64,000 bases of DNA from Mytilus edulis (lineage: Eukaryota; Mollusca; Bivalvia; Mytilida; Mytilidae): assembly GCF_963676685.1 (NCBI RefSeq), contig NC_092347.1, positions 89,344,592 through 89,408,591 on the forward strand, given 5' to 3'. The position numbers and the translations under genes were made by a program. The notes beneath the pieces were generated by a model that was given only the letters and a program-made list of their open reading frames with translations, was not told the DNA's origin and ran no database searches. Each line of letters starts with the position of its first letter. Within the stretch, counting starts at the first letter, position 1. Below are positions 40,801 to 51,360 of this stretch, piece by piece.

Positions 40801-43800
40801 ACTGAATATTGATACATGTCTCAGTTGATACGTAACGTTAGTGCAAGTTCAGATTATTCAACCTTTTTTTACAAGAGGGTGTCTCTGACATAAAATGTGA
40901 ACGACTGAATTCAACAATTAAGGAATGACTGTAATATGTTTTCTGTCTATGAAGAAATAGCATAAAAAAAATTGGTGCACACTGAATAACGCCCGTAGCG
41001 GGTTATTTAACAGTGCGCACCACATTTGTTATGTTATTTCGAATAGACAGAAAAAATATTACAGTCATTTTTTATAATTTAATTCTAAATTCCATTTTAA
41101 ACCGTAAAAAACCATAACAACCGTTGATGATGACTATAAATTATGTATATATGGGCTGATAACAAAATAACGTCAGCCAATCAGAAGATGCGTTACATCC
41201 AAAATAAAATTATTACATATTATTACGGTCACTATCAAGACCAATACTACTACTTCTGGTGTATAACACTAATAGTAGATATACTTGTTGACAATATAAA
41301 CATTGTCATATTAAAATATTATCTTTGATGATATCGTAAAGAATATTTTATTAACACAATTGTTTTCAAAATTACATTTTGTTTGTTATTTTCAATAAGG
41401 AGGAAGAGGAAGAGGATGAAGGAGATAAGTATTGGCAATCAATTCATTTTGAAGGAGAAAAGGAGAAGGCTAGCGAGTAAGTGTTAACTCGCTTTGAAAA
41501 GTAGTATGACTAGAATGAATATATGTTTCAAATACATGCAGTCTGTCACTTGTATTGCAGGAACAGCGCAGATTCTTGTTTTGTATGAACAATGATAACA
41601 CCTGTTTTATTGTTTGAATTAATTACTGTTGGTATCCAAACATTTATAGTACCTACCAATAATAATCTCAGATGATTACATTTCAATGCTTATTTAAACC
41701 TTTGCTGCTTATTTCAGTATGCCAAATAAGTACCTTGTACAGATTTTAGTAGGTTAGAGAACAATGTTTAGGAAATCTAACAATTTGTGGTTCATTTCAT
41801 ACGTTTTCTGCATAAATTTACGGCAAGACAACCTATTATCCCAACGTTTAAATGTTCAGCTGTACTATAGATAAGGCAACCAACGATTTAATCAAACATA
41901 AGGGGTTACCGATTACGTATGAATCAGGAGTCATACTACCAACGAGATGTTCTTTTTCACTCTACCACATAAATATTTGCACAGGTTATCTTGTATCGTC
42001 TATTTTTAGAATTATTCGAGATATTGGCGAAAATGGTGTTTTCTTAGTGCGAAATGGTGATGACGGCGGAAAGGTATTTTATCAGCATTATTTCTTTTTT
42101 TGATAGGGGTGACAATCCATCTTCACGATTAAAAATTAAAAAAGGGGGAAAATTACAAAAAATATTTACAATTAATGTATCTACAGTGATGATCAATCGA
42201 GGACAAAAAAATTGAAAATTAAATTCCCAAAACAAATTTTCTAAGATTATAAATCTAAGAAGGACCAGAATAATATCCAAATCTAGATAGAATAGGAATA
42301 AGAGCTCTACGGTACTTAGGCAGGTTTAAGATTATTGTAATTTTCCAAGAACAAAAAAAAACTTTTTTATCGACCGCATGTTTATAATTGGTTTTTGGTA
42401 AATTGATATTTCATTTGACAGTCGGTATTTCGTTTGTCTGATAGCCGACATGTTCCAGTATTTAAATTGATATACAGTATAATATACAAGAAGAAAATTA
42501 ATATCAAAATTAAACATTATCTGACAAAATCTATTACTTTTCCTATTTTTTTCTTAGAATTTGTTCTTATTGCAACTAAAAACCTATTTTCTATGTAACG
42601 TAGATTCTCTAGTCAAATTCCCAACAACTTTTTGCTTCTTTACTCTATTTTTATTTTTATCAAACAACATAAATATTACATTATATGTTAGTCCGTGGAG
42701 GTTCTCCACCTACTTAATATTTGTTTGACATTTTCAACACTTTGACACTTTCAGGTATTAGTAGTTTTTGCAGACAATATGCCAAAAAAGTATAAAGTTA
42801 ATTGTAAGGTAAGTTTTAAAACATTGATATGTGCTAAGTTTTTGTTATTAGAAACAGTTGGTGCTGATTTTAGATTCCTGATTGCATAAAGTCTTCCGCC
42901 ACAACTTTTACGATTTTCGGATCTACATATTCTTGTTATAAAATTTGATTTACCATAAACATCAGTACAAACATATCAAGCTCCAAGGCATATTCAATAA
43001 GGGGAAGTCAATAAAAACTGGAAAAAAAATTAAACGCTATGAATCAACAGATCAAATGAAAAAAATACCATATTCAGGACTCAATACAGTCATTTTTCCA
43101 ATGCAATGGTGGAATAAGTAGATATAACAAGATGTGGTTTAAGTTCCAGTGAGACAACTCTCCCTCTAATACACAGTGTTTAAAAGTAAACCATAAGTTT
43201 AAAGTATGGTCTTGTTCTATAGCTAGCTAAACTTCCCACTTGTATGACAGGTGTTTATAGTTTCATTATATTGACAGCAACCCAATCAGACATACAATGT
43301 ATTAGGTTAATGTGAAAATATTTGGGTTTAAGCCATATGTATCGCCAATTTTTTTAAAAACGGTAATGCATTAGTAAATCAATCATTTAAACATAAATTT
43401 GCCTAAATCATTCATATAACAAAAATTTTGTCGTAAACACTCATGTTACCGTAGATTTTTCAAAGGTCATACGGTGACATATACTTGCTTTCATTCGAAT
43501 AATTTTACTCTTGTATATAGTTATTTTTATGGTGTCCCATATGTCTGATAACGTTTTAACACGTATATCTAACAAATTATATGCTAAATTCACAAAATAA
43601 ATGGAACTGTTACAATACCAGATTTTTAGTAAATAAAAATTATGTATTTTCTTTTGAAGGATAATGAGTACTTCATTGCAACAGCAGGACCACATGCAGA
43701 AACTTTGGAAGAAATGTTATTTGAATATTTTACGACAGACTTGCCTAACACAACCGTAAAATTAACAACGCCTTTTCAGCTACATCCTAGCCAGCAATGA
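28846..43800 (+). CDS. SH3BP2: SH3BP2 (3BP2)-like adaptor protein, PH-SH2, complete 14-exon CDS
   Basis: SH3BP2 proteins are cytoplasmic adaptors that link tyrosine kinases, Vav, PLC-gamma and tankyrase-controlled turnover in vertebrate immune and bone cells. The role in a mollusc is inferred. The 14 coding exons are 28846-28891, 29137-29223, 30100-30202, 31730-31850, 33244-33332, 34042-34217, 35416-35556, 36814-36878, 37929-37957, 40054-40150, 41400-41476, 41860-42073, 42755-42808 and 43660-43800. They total 1440 nt with every phase consistent, giving 479 aa (human 561). The PH domain spans about residues 27-128, with CGWVRKQ, KVYMILSRGCIYYF and EEFKSYLFACSSEKEMKEWM. Tyrosines 178, 186 (IYDDP), 198 and 201 follow. 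PPPVPPR (218-224) fits a class II SH3 ligand. A Lys/Arg run (235-244) and an acidic run (318-326) come next. The C-terminal SH2 domain, about 376-475, has GVFLVRN (Arg408 as the phosphotyrosine arginine) and GKVLVVFADN, as in 3BP2. A tankyrase RxxPDG motif was not seen. Confidence 0.92.
29137..29223 (+). CDS. SH3BP2: SH3BP2-like coding exon 2 (PH start)
   Basis: Acceptor TTATAG, donor GTAAGT. It encodes CQDLLKEAISNCGWVRKQ and then FASKLKLFR, the first strand of the PH domain. It enters in phase 1 and leaves in phase 1. Confidence 0.92.
30100..30202 (+). CDS. SH3BP2: SH3BP2-like coding exon 3 (PH)
   Basis: Acceptor ATTCCAG, donor GTAAGT. It encodes PKVYMILSRGCIYYFRNEY followed by GKFSLFGFN, matching the R-C-V-Y-Y-F ... 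G-x-F-S-L-x-G-Y-N stretch of the 3BP2 PH domain. Confidence 0.93.
30590..31103 (+). repeat. Composite dispersed repeat in SH3BP2-like intron 3
   Basis: Blocks such as TTATTGTGCTATGGTAAATT and CTTTTGTGTTTCTATTACG are followed by GGAATATAACAGTTGTTATC and AATTTTCCTCGGAGCTCGGT. Confidence 0.65.
31730..31850 (+). CDS. SH3BP2: SH3BP2-like coding exon 4 (PH)
   Basis: Acceptor GATTTCAG, donor GTAATT. It encodes VARATEVSDGEAMYAFKI and EEFKSYLFACSSEKEMK, the later strands of the PH domain. It ends in phase 0. Confidence 0.93.
32869..33090 (+). repeat. Dispersed mussel repeat, short copy in SH3BP2-like intron
   Basis: It matches the first ~215 bp of the copy at 10950 with scattered differences (for example AGGTCTTCAATGTAGCGAGA in both), then diverges. 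Confidence 0.75.
33244..33332 (+). CDS. SH3BP2: SH3BP2-like coding exon 5 (PH C-terminal helix)
   Basis: Acceptor TTCTTCAG, donor GTAAGT. It begins EWMKCIKEELKIA, the C-terminal PH helix with the near-invariant Trp (residue 121), then a charged linker. It ends in phase 2. Confidence 0.92.
34042..34217 (+). CDS. SH3BP2: SH3BP2-like coding exon 6 (tyrosine-rich linker)
   Basis: Acceptor TATTGTAG, donor GTAATC. It encodes residues 149-208: a Ser/Gly/Asp-rich stretch and four tyrosines at 178, 186, 198 and 201. ESIYDDP is the best candidate phosphorylation site. Acidic tyrosine sites occur in the equivalent part of vertebrate SH3BP2. Confidence 0.9.
35416..35556 (+). CDS. SH3BP2: SH3BP2-like coding exon 7 (proline motif and polybasic run)
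   Basis: Acceptor ATTTAAG, donor GTATAG. It encodes SDDEDIPNEPPPVPPRL (PxxPxR, class II SH3 ligand) and then KTKRKKKRKKKKEK at about residues 233-246. The basic run could bind acidic lipid or act as a nuclear signal; this is inference. Confidence 0.9.
36814..36878 (+). CDS. SH3BP2: SH3BP2-like coding exon 8
   Basis: Acceptor CTTGCAG, donor GTGAGT. It encodes DISKVAVSRTESAAKLQADA, a helical-looking linker. The phase is 1 in and 0 out. Confidence 0.85.
36997..37214 (+). repeat. 109-bp tandem duplication in SH3BP2-like intron 8
   Basis: Two adjacent near-identical copies start at 36997 and 37106 with AAATAAGAAGAAGAAAACTG. Only a few substitutions separate them, so the duplication is recent. 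Confidence 0.9.
37929..37957 (+). CDS. SH3BP2: SH3BP2-like coding exon 9 (29-nt microexon)
   Basis: This very short exon lies between acceptor AATTGCAG and donor GTAAGT. It encodes AEMKNMFGK and two bases of the next codon. It is needed to keep phase (0 to 2) between exons 8 and 10: skipping it shifts the frame. Confidence 0.82.
38735..39491 (+). repeat. Repeat element with (GGCG)n tract and 161-bp tandem units in SH3BP2-like intron 9
   Basis: It is bounded by AACCGGATTT (38735-38744) and the inverse AAATCCGGTT (39482-39491). A GGCGGGCGGGCGG-type tract at about 38786-38823 is followed by nearly four 161-bp units (the ATATGTTG word at 38885, 39046, 39207 and 39368). Each unit holds TTTACCGTTCAGGAGTTATG or a variant. 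Confidence 0.8.
40054..40150 (+). CDS. SH3BP2: SH3BP2-like coding exon 10
   Basis: Acceptor TTAAACAG, donor GTAATT. It encodes KQKSTESEPSSTTSRNKKQP and then VEPPEVEDVDE. This is a Ser/Thr-rich linker turning acidic. Confidence 0.86.
40924..41069. repeat. 146-bp foldback hairpin in SH3BP2-like intron 10
   Basis: The left arm starts AATGACTGTAATATGTTTTC, the right arm ends AAAAAATATTACAGTCATT. They meet almost directly at AACGCCCGTAGCGGGTTATT, leaving a loop of only a few bases. Confidence 0.82.
41400..41476 (+). CDS. SH3BP2: SH3BP2-like coding exon 11 (acidic run)
   Basis: Acceptor CAATAAG, donor GTAAGT. It encodes EEEEEDEGDKYWQSIHFEGE. The acidic run continues from exon 10. An alternative acceptor one codon downstream is possible. 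Confidence 0.85.
41860..42073 (+). CDS. SH3BP2: SH3BP2-like coding exon 12 (SH2, phosphotyrosine pocket)
   Basis: The acceptor ATGTTCAG gives phase 2 entry. The nearby alternative at 41870 would bring an immediate stop, so the first is preferred. The exon ends DIGENGVFLVRNGDDGGK, with Arg408 in the FLVR motif. The donor GTATTT is weak compared with the other junctions of this gene. The next exon begins GKVLVV-like sequence in phase 0, which supports the junction. Confidence 0.87.
42755..42808 (+). CDS. SH3BP2: SH3BP2-like coding exon 13 (SH2)
   Basis: Acceptor CTTTCAG, donor GTAAGT. It encodes VLVVFADNMPKKYKVNCK, matching the K-V-L-V-V-W-D ... Y-R-I strands of the 3BP2 SH2 domain. Confidence 0.92.
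43660..43800 (+). CDS. SH3BP2: SH3BP2-like coding exon 14 (SH2 end and stop)
   Basis: Acceptor TTTTGAAG. It encodes DNEYFIATAGPHAETLEEML, then FEYFTTDLP and a short tail ending PSQQ and TGA at 43798-43800. The L-E-E-M-L-x-x-Y pattern is the SH2 C-terminal helix. The tail after the SH2 domain is very short, as in vertebrate SH3BP2. Confidence 0.92.
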   Translation, partial: DNEYFIATAGPHAETLEEMLFEYFTTDLPNTTVKLTTPFQLHPSQQ

Positions 43801-45489
43801 CACAGCTCAGTTTGTATGAGAAAAGATACATAAACCATGTGTTGTATGCAACAAAAAGTATATAACAAACTGTATTATGGGTAGATTGATAAATTGTGCT
43901 TTGCTTGACCTAAGTTCTGATAACAGTTATTCAGAAAGATTTCATTTCCTGTCATTTCCCGAGCTTTTTATAAGTTTCTTCACATTTTCTTAGATACGCT
44001 TATAACTTGAAAAAAATAAATGAGATATAATTGATATAGTAGATATACTAGAAAGTACTCGATTTTTAAATATTTTAACCAACCTCAACGAGATTCTAAA
44101 ATACTGAGCTTAGAAAATATCTTTAAAATTTCGATGATATATTTAAAATTTGTTAATGAAATAATCCTCTTATTTCCATAGATGTCATGAACACTATTTT
44201 GTAACGTATGTTATTTTAAAATCAACTTTTATCATTTGAGAAAAATATAATTGTCAAAGAGATTTCAACTGAACTACGAAAGTAAACATTAAGATAATGG
44301 TGAGCATAGCGTTTACGTCCTATCCCTATAAGTTCTGTGAATTGATACTGCAATGAAACCCTTTTTTATAAACCATTATTATTGCTTGATTTAATTATGG
44401 CTTCCTTTTGTATAACGGTCTCCACATATACTTGTAACTAAGCTTGTCATTTTACAAATATCTGTGATCATCCTTTCCATATTTTATTGATATTTGTACA
44501 AGCCAGTACATGGATAAGGATTATATGAAACACTTATCTCGTATCATTTAAATTGCAAATTTTTACTTATCTTGTCAATCATTTTAGTGTGTAATACATT
44601 TATGCCTTTGTTTATCATGCTATTATGTATTTTGTATGCCAAAGATATTCATGTTTGATAATTACTGCATTGTATATTTCATCTGTCTTATGTTTGTCTT
44701 ATTTATTTCGTTTTTTGTATAAGTGCAATTGATTATTTACGAGCAGTGAGCACAAGGTACCTGTTTTGTATTACAACATCTAGATTCCGATTAAGTAAAA
44801 AATATATTGTACTTTTGTATAGGAAATCTTCACTCATTTTTTTCTATTTAATTTGTAACTTCGAAACATCTACCTTATGTAAAATACCTCTAACCAGGAA
44901 CGCGGAGGGATGTCAGAAGTACTGAAAACAGCAAAAAGTGATATTGATTTATAGCTTTTGTCTCATTGCTTTGTAATCTTCAGTGCCTGTTGCACTTGTT
45001 GTGGCGTAAAATCATTATTATAATTTTTTAAATACATATTATGTACCTAGACTTTGTAATGATTTTTTTTCTTTTGATTAAAGATCCGATGTGATGCTTC
45101 AATCACTGCTTTAGCTGTTGCGAAATATTTGATTCCTCATTTTAGATCAGATTGTATCTAGTTGCAAACGTATTCGTACTTTTATACCGGTGATAAGGGG
45201 CTGTGAAGTGTTATATCTCACAAGTACCTTCAATGTAGCAGAAATAGCTTACCCTTAGGAAATACCTAAATTAACAACATGGTTGCTCAATTTGTAGGTT
45301 TCTATGATATGTTTTTCTATGTTATTTTGTTTTTTCGTGTTGTGTCTTTCTATTTGGCCGTTGCGTTATCTGTTTTTATGCTCCTGTGGGTTTATTCTCA
45401 TTCGTCAAACACGAAACTCTGGTGAAGTCGTCTTTTATTTTTTAAGGGTGTGGAACGTTAAACAAACTAATATTAGACGATGTAATCAC
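43801..45489 (+). other. SH3BP2-like 3' UTR and 3' flank
   Basis: No coding exon is seen here. AT-rich sequence follows the stop. AATAAA motifs occur at 44015-44020 and, past the TTAA element, at 46956-46961; either could end the transcript. Which is used cannot be told from sequence alone. Confidence 0.4.
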
Positions 45490-46211
45490 TTAAGGTAGCA
45501 CAATACAAAGATTTTGTCACTCCCAATCAGACAACTTTAAACTGATGTAATTCATTTTATCCTTCTTCATATTTTATAAATGAGGTACCAAAAGAAAGAA
45601 GAAGGATTAATCTTTCAAATTGTGATAATTTCATTATGACATAATTATTACATAATTAATTATTATGTAATTAATTGCTATATTGTGATGTCCACACTTG
45701 AATGAATTTAGCTTCTTTGTTCTTCATAGCATTCCAAAATATTTTATATATTTTTGTACAACACAGCTTGACCTCTAAAACTGTGTCTCAGATTTCCAAA
45801 AACATCAATAGAACAAATTTTATACCCAATTGAATTTAGTGGTCTCTTATGAATTAATGTTGCAAACTTCATTAAAGATTTGTGAGAGAATGAAATACAA
45901 TAGGAAAAATCTGAGACACAGTTTTGGAGGTCAAACTGTGTTGTGCAAGAATCTATAAAATATTTTGGGATGCTATGAATAACAAAGAAGCTAAATTCAT
46001 TCAAGTATAGACATCACAATATGGCAACTATTTACATAATAATTAATGATGTAATAATTATGTTATAATGAAATTATCACAATTTGAAAGATTAATCCTT
46101 CTTCTTTCTTTTGGTACCTCAATTATAAAATTTAAAGAAAGATGAGTGGAATTACATTAGTTTAAAGATGTCTGATTGGGGATGAAAAATCTTTGTATTG
46201 TGCTACCTTAA
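45490..46211. mobile_element. TTAA-bounded 722-bp foldback element with about 300-bp TIRs
   Basis: It begins TTAAGGTAGCACAATACAAA and ends with the inverse TTTGTATTGTGCTACCTTAA. The arms remain complementary almost to the centre (for example ATCTGAGACACAGTTTTGGA at about 45909 against its complement near 45780), leaving a loop of only about 100 bp. It lies in the 3' flank of the SH3BP2-like gene. Confidence 0.72.
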
Positions 46212-48167
46212 AGATATGTGTAACTAAGAATTGCAACATTTATAACTAATTAATCTGCAAGCCCTCGTACAACATCACCAAGAGATGAAAGTAATGTCAT
46301 ATCAGGCCATAGTATACTTACAACTGGTGGTATATTGGTACCATTTATAAAATTATATAAATCCTAATCTGATTCTGGAAAAATCATAGTTCATTATTGT
46401 CCTTCATGAAAGGGGGCGGTTTACGAGAATAGCCCTATATGAATATGTCGTTGGGGTGAATTTCTAGGAAATAAATGAAAACGAAAAACATCAGTCTTAT
46501 TAGACTTATACCGTTTTAATTTCGTTAACATTAACATGATAACACCAGTAGAGGTATTATCAATCAAATTCTTAACAAACACATATTCATTTCGTTAGAA
46601 TAATCTAGATAACTGTCGGATTTACTCATCACACTACTTGATACTAATCATGACTTAGTGTTGCTTTGGTTGTTTTTTTGTTGGTACACTAATTATGAAT
46701 ACCAAAAGAAATCATCTTTCAATTAATCAAGATTAATCAACAACAAACATTTTCTTCTCACTTCTTTTCTTATGTTACCAGTGAGGACTTGATACCCGTA
46801 TGTGTATACAATGTATTGATTGTGATAATAACTACTACAATAACATTTGGTGATTATACATATTGGAAATTTATGTTTTCATATTTAGAAAGTTTATATA
46901 AATACATATTAACTTTGTAAATACATTATTATGTTTTTTTATATATAAATATGTCAATAAAGTCTACAGATTATTTAATATGCCAAGATAATATTAGTAT
47001 GTTGCTACTTTATATACTTGAAAAATCAGTTCTTTTCTTTCATAATTAATCTGATCGTTATGTTAAATATGGTAAATAAATACCAAATTTATAGAGACAA
47101 GGAATACTAAACCGACACACTCTAAAAACCCCAAGATCATTTCAAAATTGAGCCAATAAAAATGAATTTCTTTGAATATGAACTGAAGGAAATGAATACA
47201 TTTAGACCTGAACTTCAAGGAGATTTAGTACGTAAATTATGAATTTTACCGGGTATCTTTGATGAATTTTTACGATCACTGTTGAACTCCATTTCATGTG
47301 GACGTTTCGATCTCAATGATTGCGTTTACATATCACTTGATCAGTAAAATGGTGAATGTTCACACTATTCTGACTTCATTAACAGCGGTGAGCACCTTAG
47401 ATAGGAAAACAAGTTAGAACTTTAGTTTCGCATTACGCTATGGTGAATTTTTCAAATATGAAATTGTTTGTACTGTAACAATGAAATCGATTTGTAGATA
47501 GCTTACGAACAATATAGCATTCTTAGTTGGTTTGAATCAACATTAAGACTGGTTTTTGCATGTTTTTATAGGTCATCTTTCTGTTTGACAGTCAGTATTT
47601 TCTTATTCGTACCGCCCATTGATCTAGACATTATTGCAATGTTTTTCAACAAAGATTTGACGATCGAACTTTTCAAAACAATTTTATGGAAAAATAAGTT
47701 GAAATGCAAATGATGTTTTTACCTCTTAATAGATAAATGTCTATGCTTTCAGAAAACGTATCACTCTTATTGATTGAACTTCTCCTTTGGGACAAATTTT
47801 GGGGACCTTTTTTTAATGTTTCATCTTTCCTTTTGCAATATTTCGTATCAAATAAATGCAGATTGTTGCCATGTTTCCACACAAAAAAAGAAATAATATT
47901 TCACCAATATAGTTATTGGAAATCAAATATAACCTTATTTTTAGAAACCAAGGAAAGGATGGTGGTTAACAATCATGGGTATCAATTTAAAGTTATATTC
48001 CTAGCTGTGTATTACAACCTGACACATAAAACTGCTCCAACAGAGTTATAAAGAAAACAACTGAATTCGACTCTACACAAAGTTTAATGTCATCATCACT
48101 TATTAGTTGACTGATACGATTTGTTGGTGTCTCATCTCACTAGCGACATGTGTCTGCAGTCTTAACC
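46212..48167. other. Intergenic stretch with no feature found
   Basis: AT-rich sequence. The open frame at 47737-48051 (104 codons) has no domain that I recognise and no coding bias. No exon pair with matching phases was found. Confidence 0.5.
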
Positions 48168-48866
48168 AGATGCTCTGCAGGGCGCAGCTTAATACGACCG
48201 CAGAGTTCGAACCCTGAACAGTTGGGGCTAGTATGGACACAACATTCAAGTCTGATACAGCTCTGAATTTGGATTGTAATTAAATAGTTGACACAGAATG
48301 AATGTGCTCTAAGAACTTAAACTTAAAAACTTAAAAATTTTAAATTGGACATTTACCTATTATGGTGCAATATCCAACATCTAAATACATGGTTAGATTC
48401 AGCATATCAAAGAACCCCAAGCATTCAATTTTTGATGAAATCAGACAAAGTTTAATTTTGGACACCGATTTGGACCAACTTGAAAACTGGGCCTATAATC
48501 AAAACTTTAAATACATGTTTAGATTTAGCATATCAAAGAACCCCATGGATTCAATTTTTGTTAAAATCAAACAAATTTTAATTTGGGACCACGATTTTGA
48601 CCAACTTGAAAACTGGCCCCATAACCATAAATCCTAATACATGTTTAGATTCAGCATATCAAAGAACCCCAAGGATTCAATTTTTGTTGAAATCAAACAA
48701 AGTTTAATTTTGGACCCCGATTGAGACCAACTTGAAAACTGGACTCATAATCAAAAATCTAAGTACATGTTTAGATTCAGCATATCAAAGAACCCCAAGA
48801 ATTCAATTTTTGTTAAAATCAAACTAAGTTCAATTTTGGACCCTTTGGACCTTAATGTAAACCAAT
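48168..48866 (+). repeat. Dispersed mussel repeat (copy 2) with about 120-bp internal tandem units
   Basis: It starts AGATGCTCTGCAGGGCGCAG like copy 1. About four internal units each carry GATTCAGCATATCAAAGAAC and TCAATTTTTGTTGAAATCAA, followed by GGACCCCGATT-like and ACCAACTTGAAAACTGG motifs. Fragments of the same family recur at about 49388-49680 and 50596-50760. The last ends in the hairpin ATACGACCGCA ... TGCGGTCGTAT. Confidence 0.7.
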
Positions 48867-48875
48867 TTGATTATA

Positions 48876-49390
48876 GTTATCAAAGATACCAGGATTATAG
48901 TTTAGTACGCCAGATGCGCGTTTCGTCTACATAAGACTCATCAGTGACGCTCAAATCAGAATATTTATAAAACCAATCAAGTGCAAAGTTGAAGAGCATT
49001 GAGGATCCAAAATTCCAAAACGTTGTGCCAAATACGGCTAAGGTAATATATGCCTGGGGTAAGAAAATCCTTAGTCTTTCGAAAAATTCAAACTTTTGAA
49101 ACAGAAAATTTATATACATGACCACATTATTGATATTCATGTCAACACCGAAGTGTTGACTACTGGGCTGGTGATACCCTCGGGGACGAAACGCCCACCA
49201 GCAGTGGCATCGACCAAGTGGTGTTAATAGTTATCAAAGGTACCAGCATTATAATTCAGTACGCCAGACTCGCGTTTCGTCTACATAAGACTCATTAGTG
49301 ACGCTCAAATCAAAATATCTATAAAGCCAAACAAGTACAAAGTTGAAGAGCATTGAGGATCCAAAATTCCAAAACGTTGTGCCAAATACA
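48876..49390 (+). repeat. Two tandem copies of the GTCACTGATGAGTC-type dispersed repeat
   Basis: ATAGTTATCAAAGATACCAG and the block TTCGTCTACATAAGACTCAT, GTGACGCTCAAATCA, AAAGTTGAAGAGCATTGAGG occur at 48888 and again at about 49230. Diverged copies are at 50220-50360, 51780-52080 and 52085-52380; inverted ones at 17612-17700, 22340-22440, 26160-26250 and 37790-37890. Confidence 0.7.
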
Positions 49391-49675
49391 TACACAGTTA
49401 GATTCGGCATATCAAAGAACCCCAATTATTCATTTTTTTATGAAATCAAACAAAGTTTAATTTTGGACCCTTTGGGCCCCTAATTCCTAAACTGTTGGGA
49501 CCAAAACTCCCATAATCAATCCTAACCTTCCTTTTATGGTCATAAACCTTATGTTTAAATTTCATAGATTTCTATTCACTTATACTAAAGTAATTGTGCG
49601 AAAACCGAGAAAAATGCTTATTTGGGCCCTTTTTTGTCCCTAATTCCTAAACTGTTGGGACCAAACCTCCTAAAT

Positions 49676-50110
49676 AAAGGCAACAGTAGTATACCGCTGT
49701 TCAAAACTCATAAATCCATGGACAAAAAACAAAATCGGGGTAACAAACTTAAACCGAGGGAAACGCATTAAATATAAGAGGAGAACAACGACACAACACT
49801 AAAATGTAACACACACAGAAACGGACCAAGCATCAGACAAAATCCCACGAGAACAACAAATATAACATCAAAACCAAATACATGAATTTGGGATAGACAA
49901 GTACCGTGACACGTCTTATCGCAATGTGAAATAACACTCATAAATAAGAGAAAACAAATGACGCAACGTTAAAATGTAACACACACAGAAACGAACAAAA
50001 ATATAACAATGGCCATATTCCTGACTTGGTACAGGACATTTTTAAAGGAAAAAAATGGTGGGTTGGACCTGGTTTTGTGGCATGCCAAACTTCGCACTTT
50101 AATGGCAATG
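49676..50110 (+). repeat. Dispersed repeat with internal duplication
   Basis: AAAATGTAACACACACAGAA occurs twice (about 49800 and 49971), each after an ACAACG-type lead. GGCAACAGTAGTATACCGCT at the start is inverted in the copy ending near 51350. Confidence 0.6.
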
Positions 50111-51074
50111 TTAAATATAACATTGAAATGACACCATAATATTACAGGACTACAATGCAAACAAATAGGAGAACGTATTAGACAAAGAAACACAAGATTA
50201 ATAGATAACAAAAAGCATCAGGTTTAAAATTCAATACGCCAAAAACGCGCCACGTCCACACAAGACTCACCAGTGACGCCCAGATATAAAAGATCGAAAG
50301 TTAAAAAAAGTACAAAGTTGTACAGCACTAAGATCAAAAGTTGAAAAAGGTTGTGTCAAATACGGCTATGTTTTTATGCTTGGGATAAGAACATCCTTAT
50401 TATTTAAAACAATTAATGCTATTGCAAACAGTAAATTTTATCAAATGAATATAAAGATATACATTATGAAACTGAAGTATTAACTTATTACAGAAAACAA
50501 AACCCGAATACATAATGCAAAGACCAACACAGAATAGACAAACCCGACTCAGTCCAGGCCTCAACGCAATAAATCATAAAAATGACGTCACATAACCAAC
50601 CTTCCTTTTGTGGTCATAAACCTTGTGTTTAAATTTCGTAGATTTCTATTCACTTATACTATAGTTCTAGTGCGAAAACCAATGTGTCTTCGGACGCGGA
50701 CGAAGAGGCCAACGCCATACCAATATACGACCGCAAAATTTTTTTGCGGTCGTATAAAAAGTAAAATCATAAAAATACTGAACTCCGAGGAAAATTCAAA
50801 ACGGAAAGTCCCTAATGAAATGGAAAAATCAAATGACAAAACATATCAAACGAATTGACAACAACTGTCATATTCCTGACTTGGTACAGACATTTTCAAA
50901 TGAAGAAAATGGTTGATTAAACCTGGTTTTAAAGCGCTATATATCACTTGTATGACTTAAAATACCGGTCAGTCGTCTGATCTGTAATTTGACCGATTGT
51001 GTCCAATAATTGTGACATTTTGACTGAATATTAACTCGTATATCGGGTGATGTATGCATAGCTAGAGACCCTAC

Positions 51075-51360
51075 ACCGTTGACGCACCAGACCTCGTTGC
51101 TTTCGGAGTTATTTTGTATTGTTATCTTGATGTGTCTCTTCCTACTCGTGATTTGAACATCGGTAAACTTCTGTGTTTTTAGTTTTTGATTTTTTTCTGT
51201 GTTCCGTTATTTCGTTGTTTCTGTGTTCTGTTATTTCGTCGTTTTCTTCTTACAGTTGATGTGTTTCCCTCGGTTTTAGTTTGTAACCAAGATATGTTTT
51301 CTCTCAATCTATTTATGACTTTTGAACAGCGGTATACTACTGTTGCCTTTATATGTCACC
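51075..51360 (-). repeat. Dispersed repeat, inverted copy of the 49676 family
   Basis: It ends AACAGCGGTATACTACTGTTGCC (complement of the start at 49676) and contains the short tandem TCTGTGTTCCGTTATTTCGT / TTCTGTGTTCTGTTATTTCG. Confidence 0.6.
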
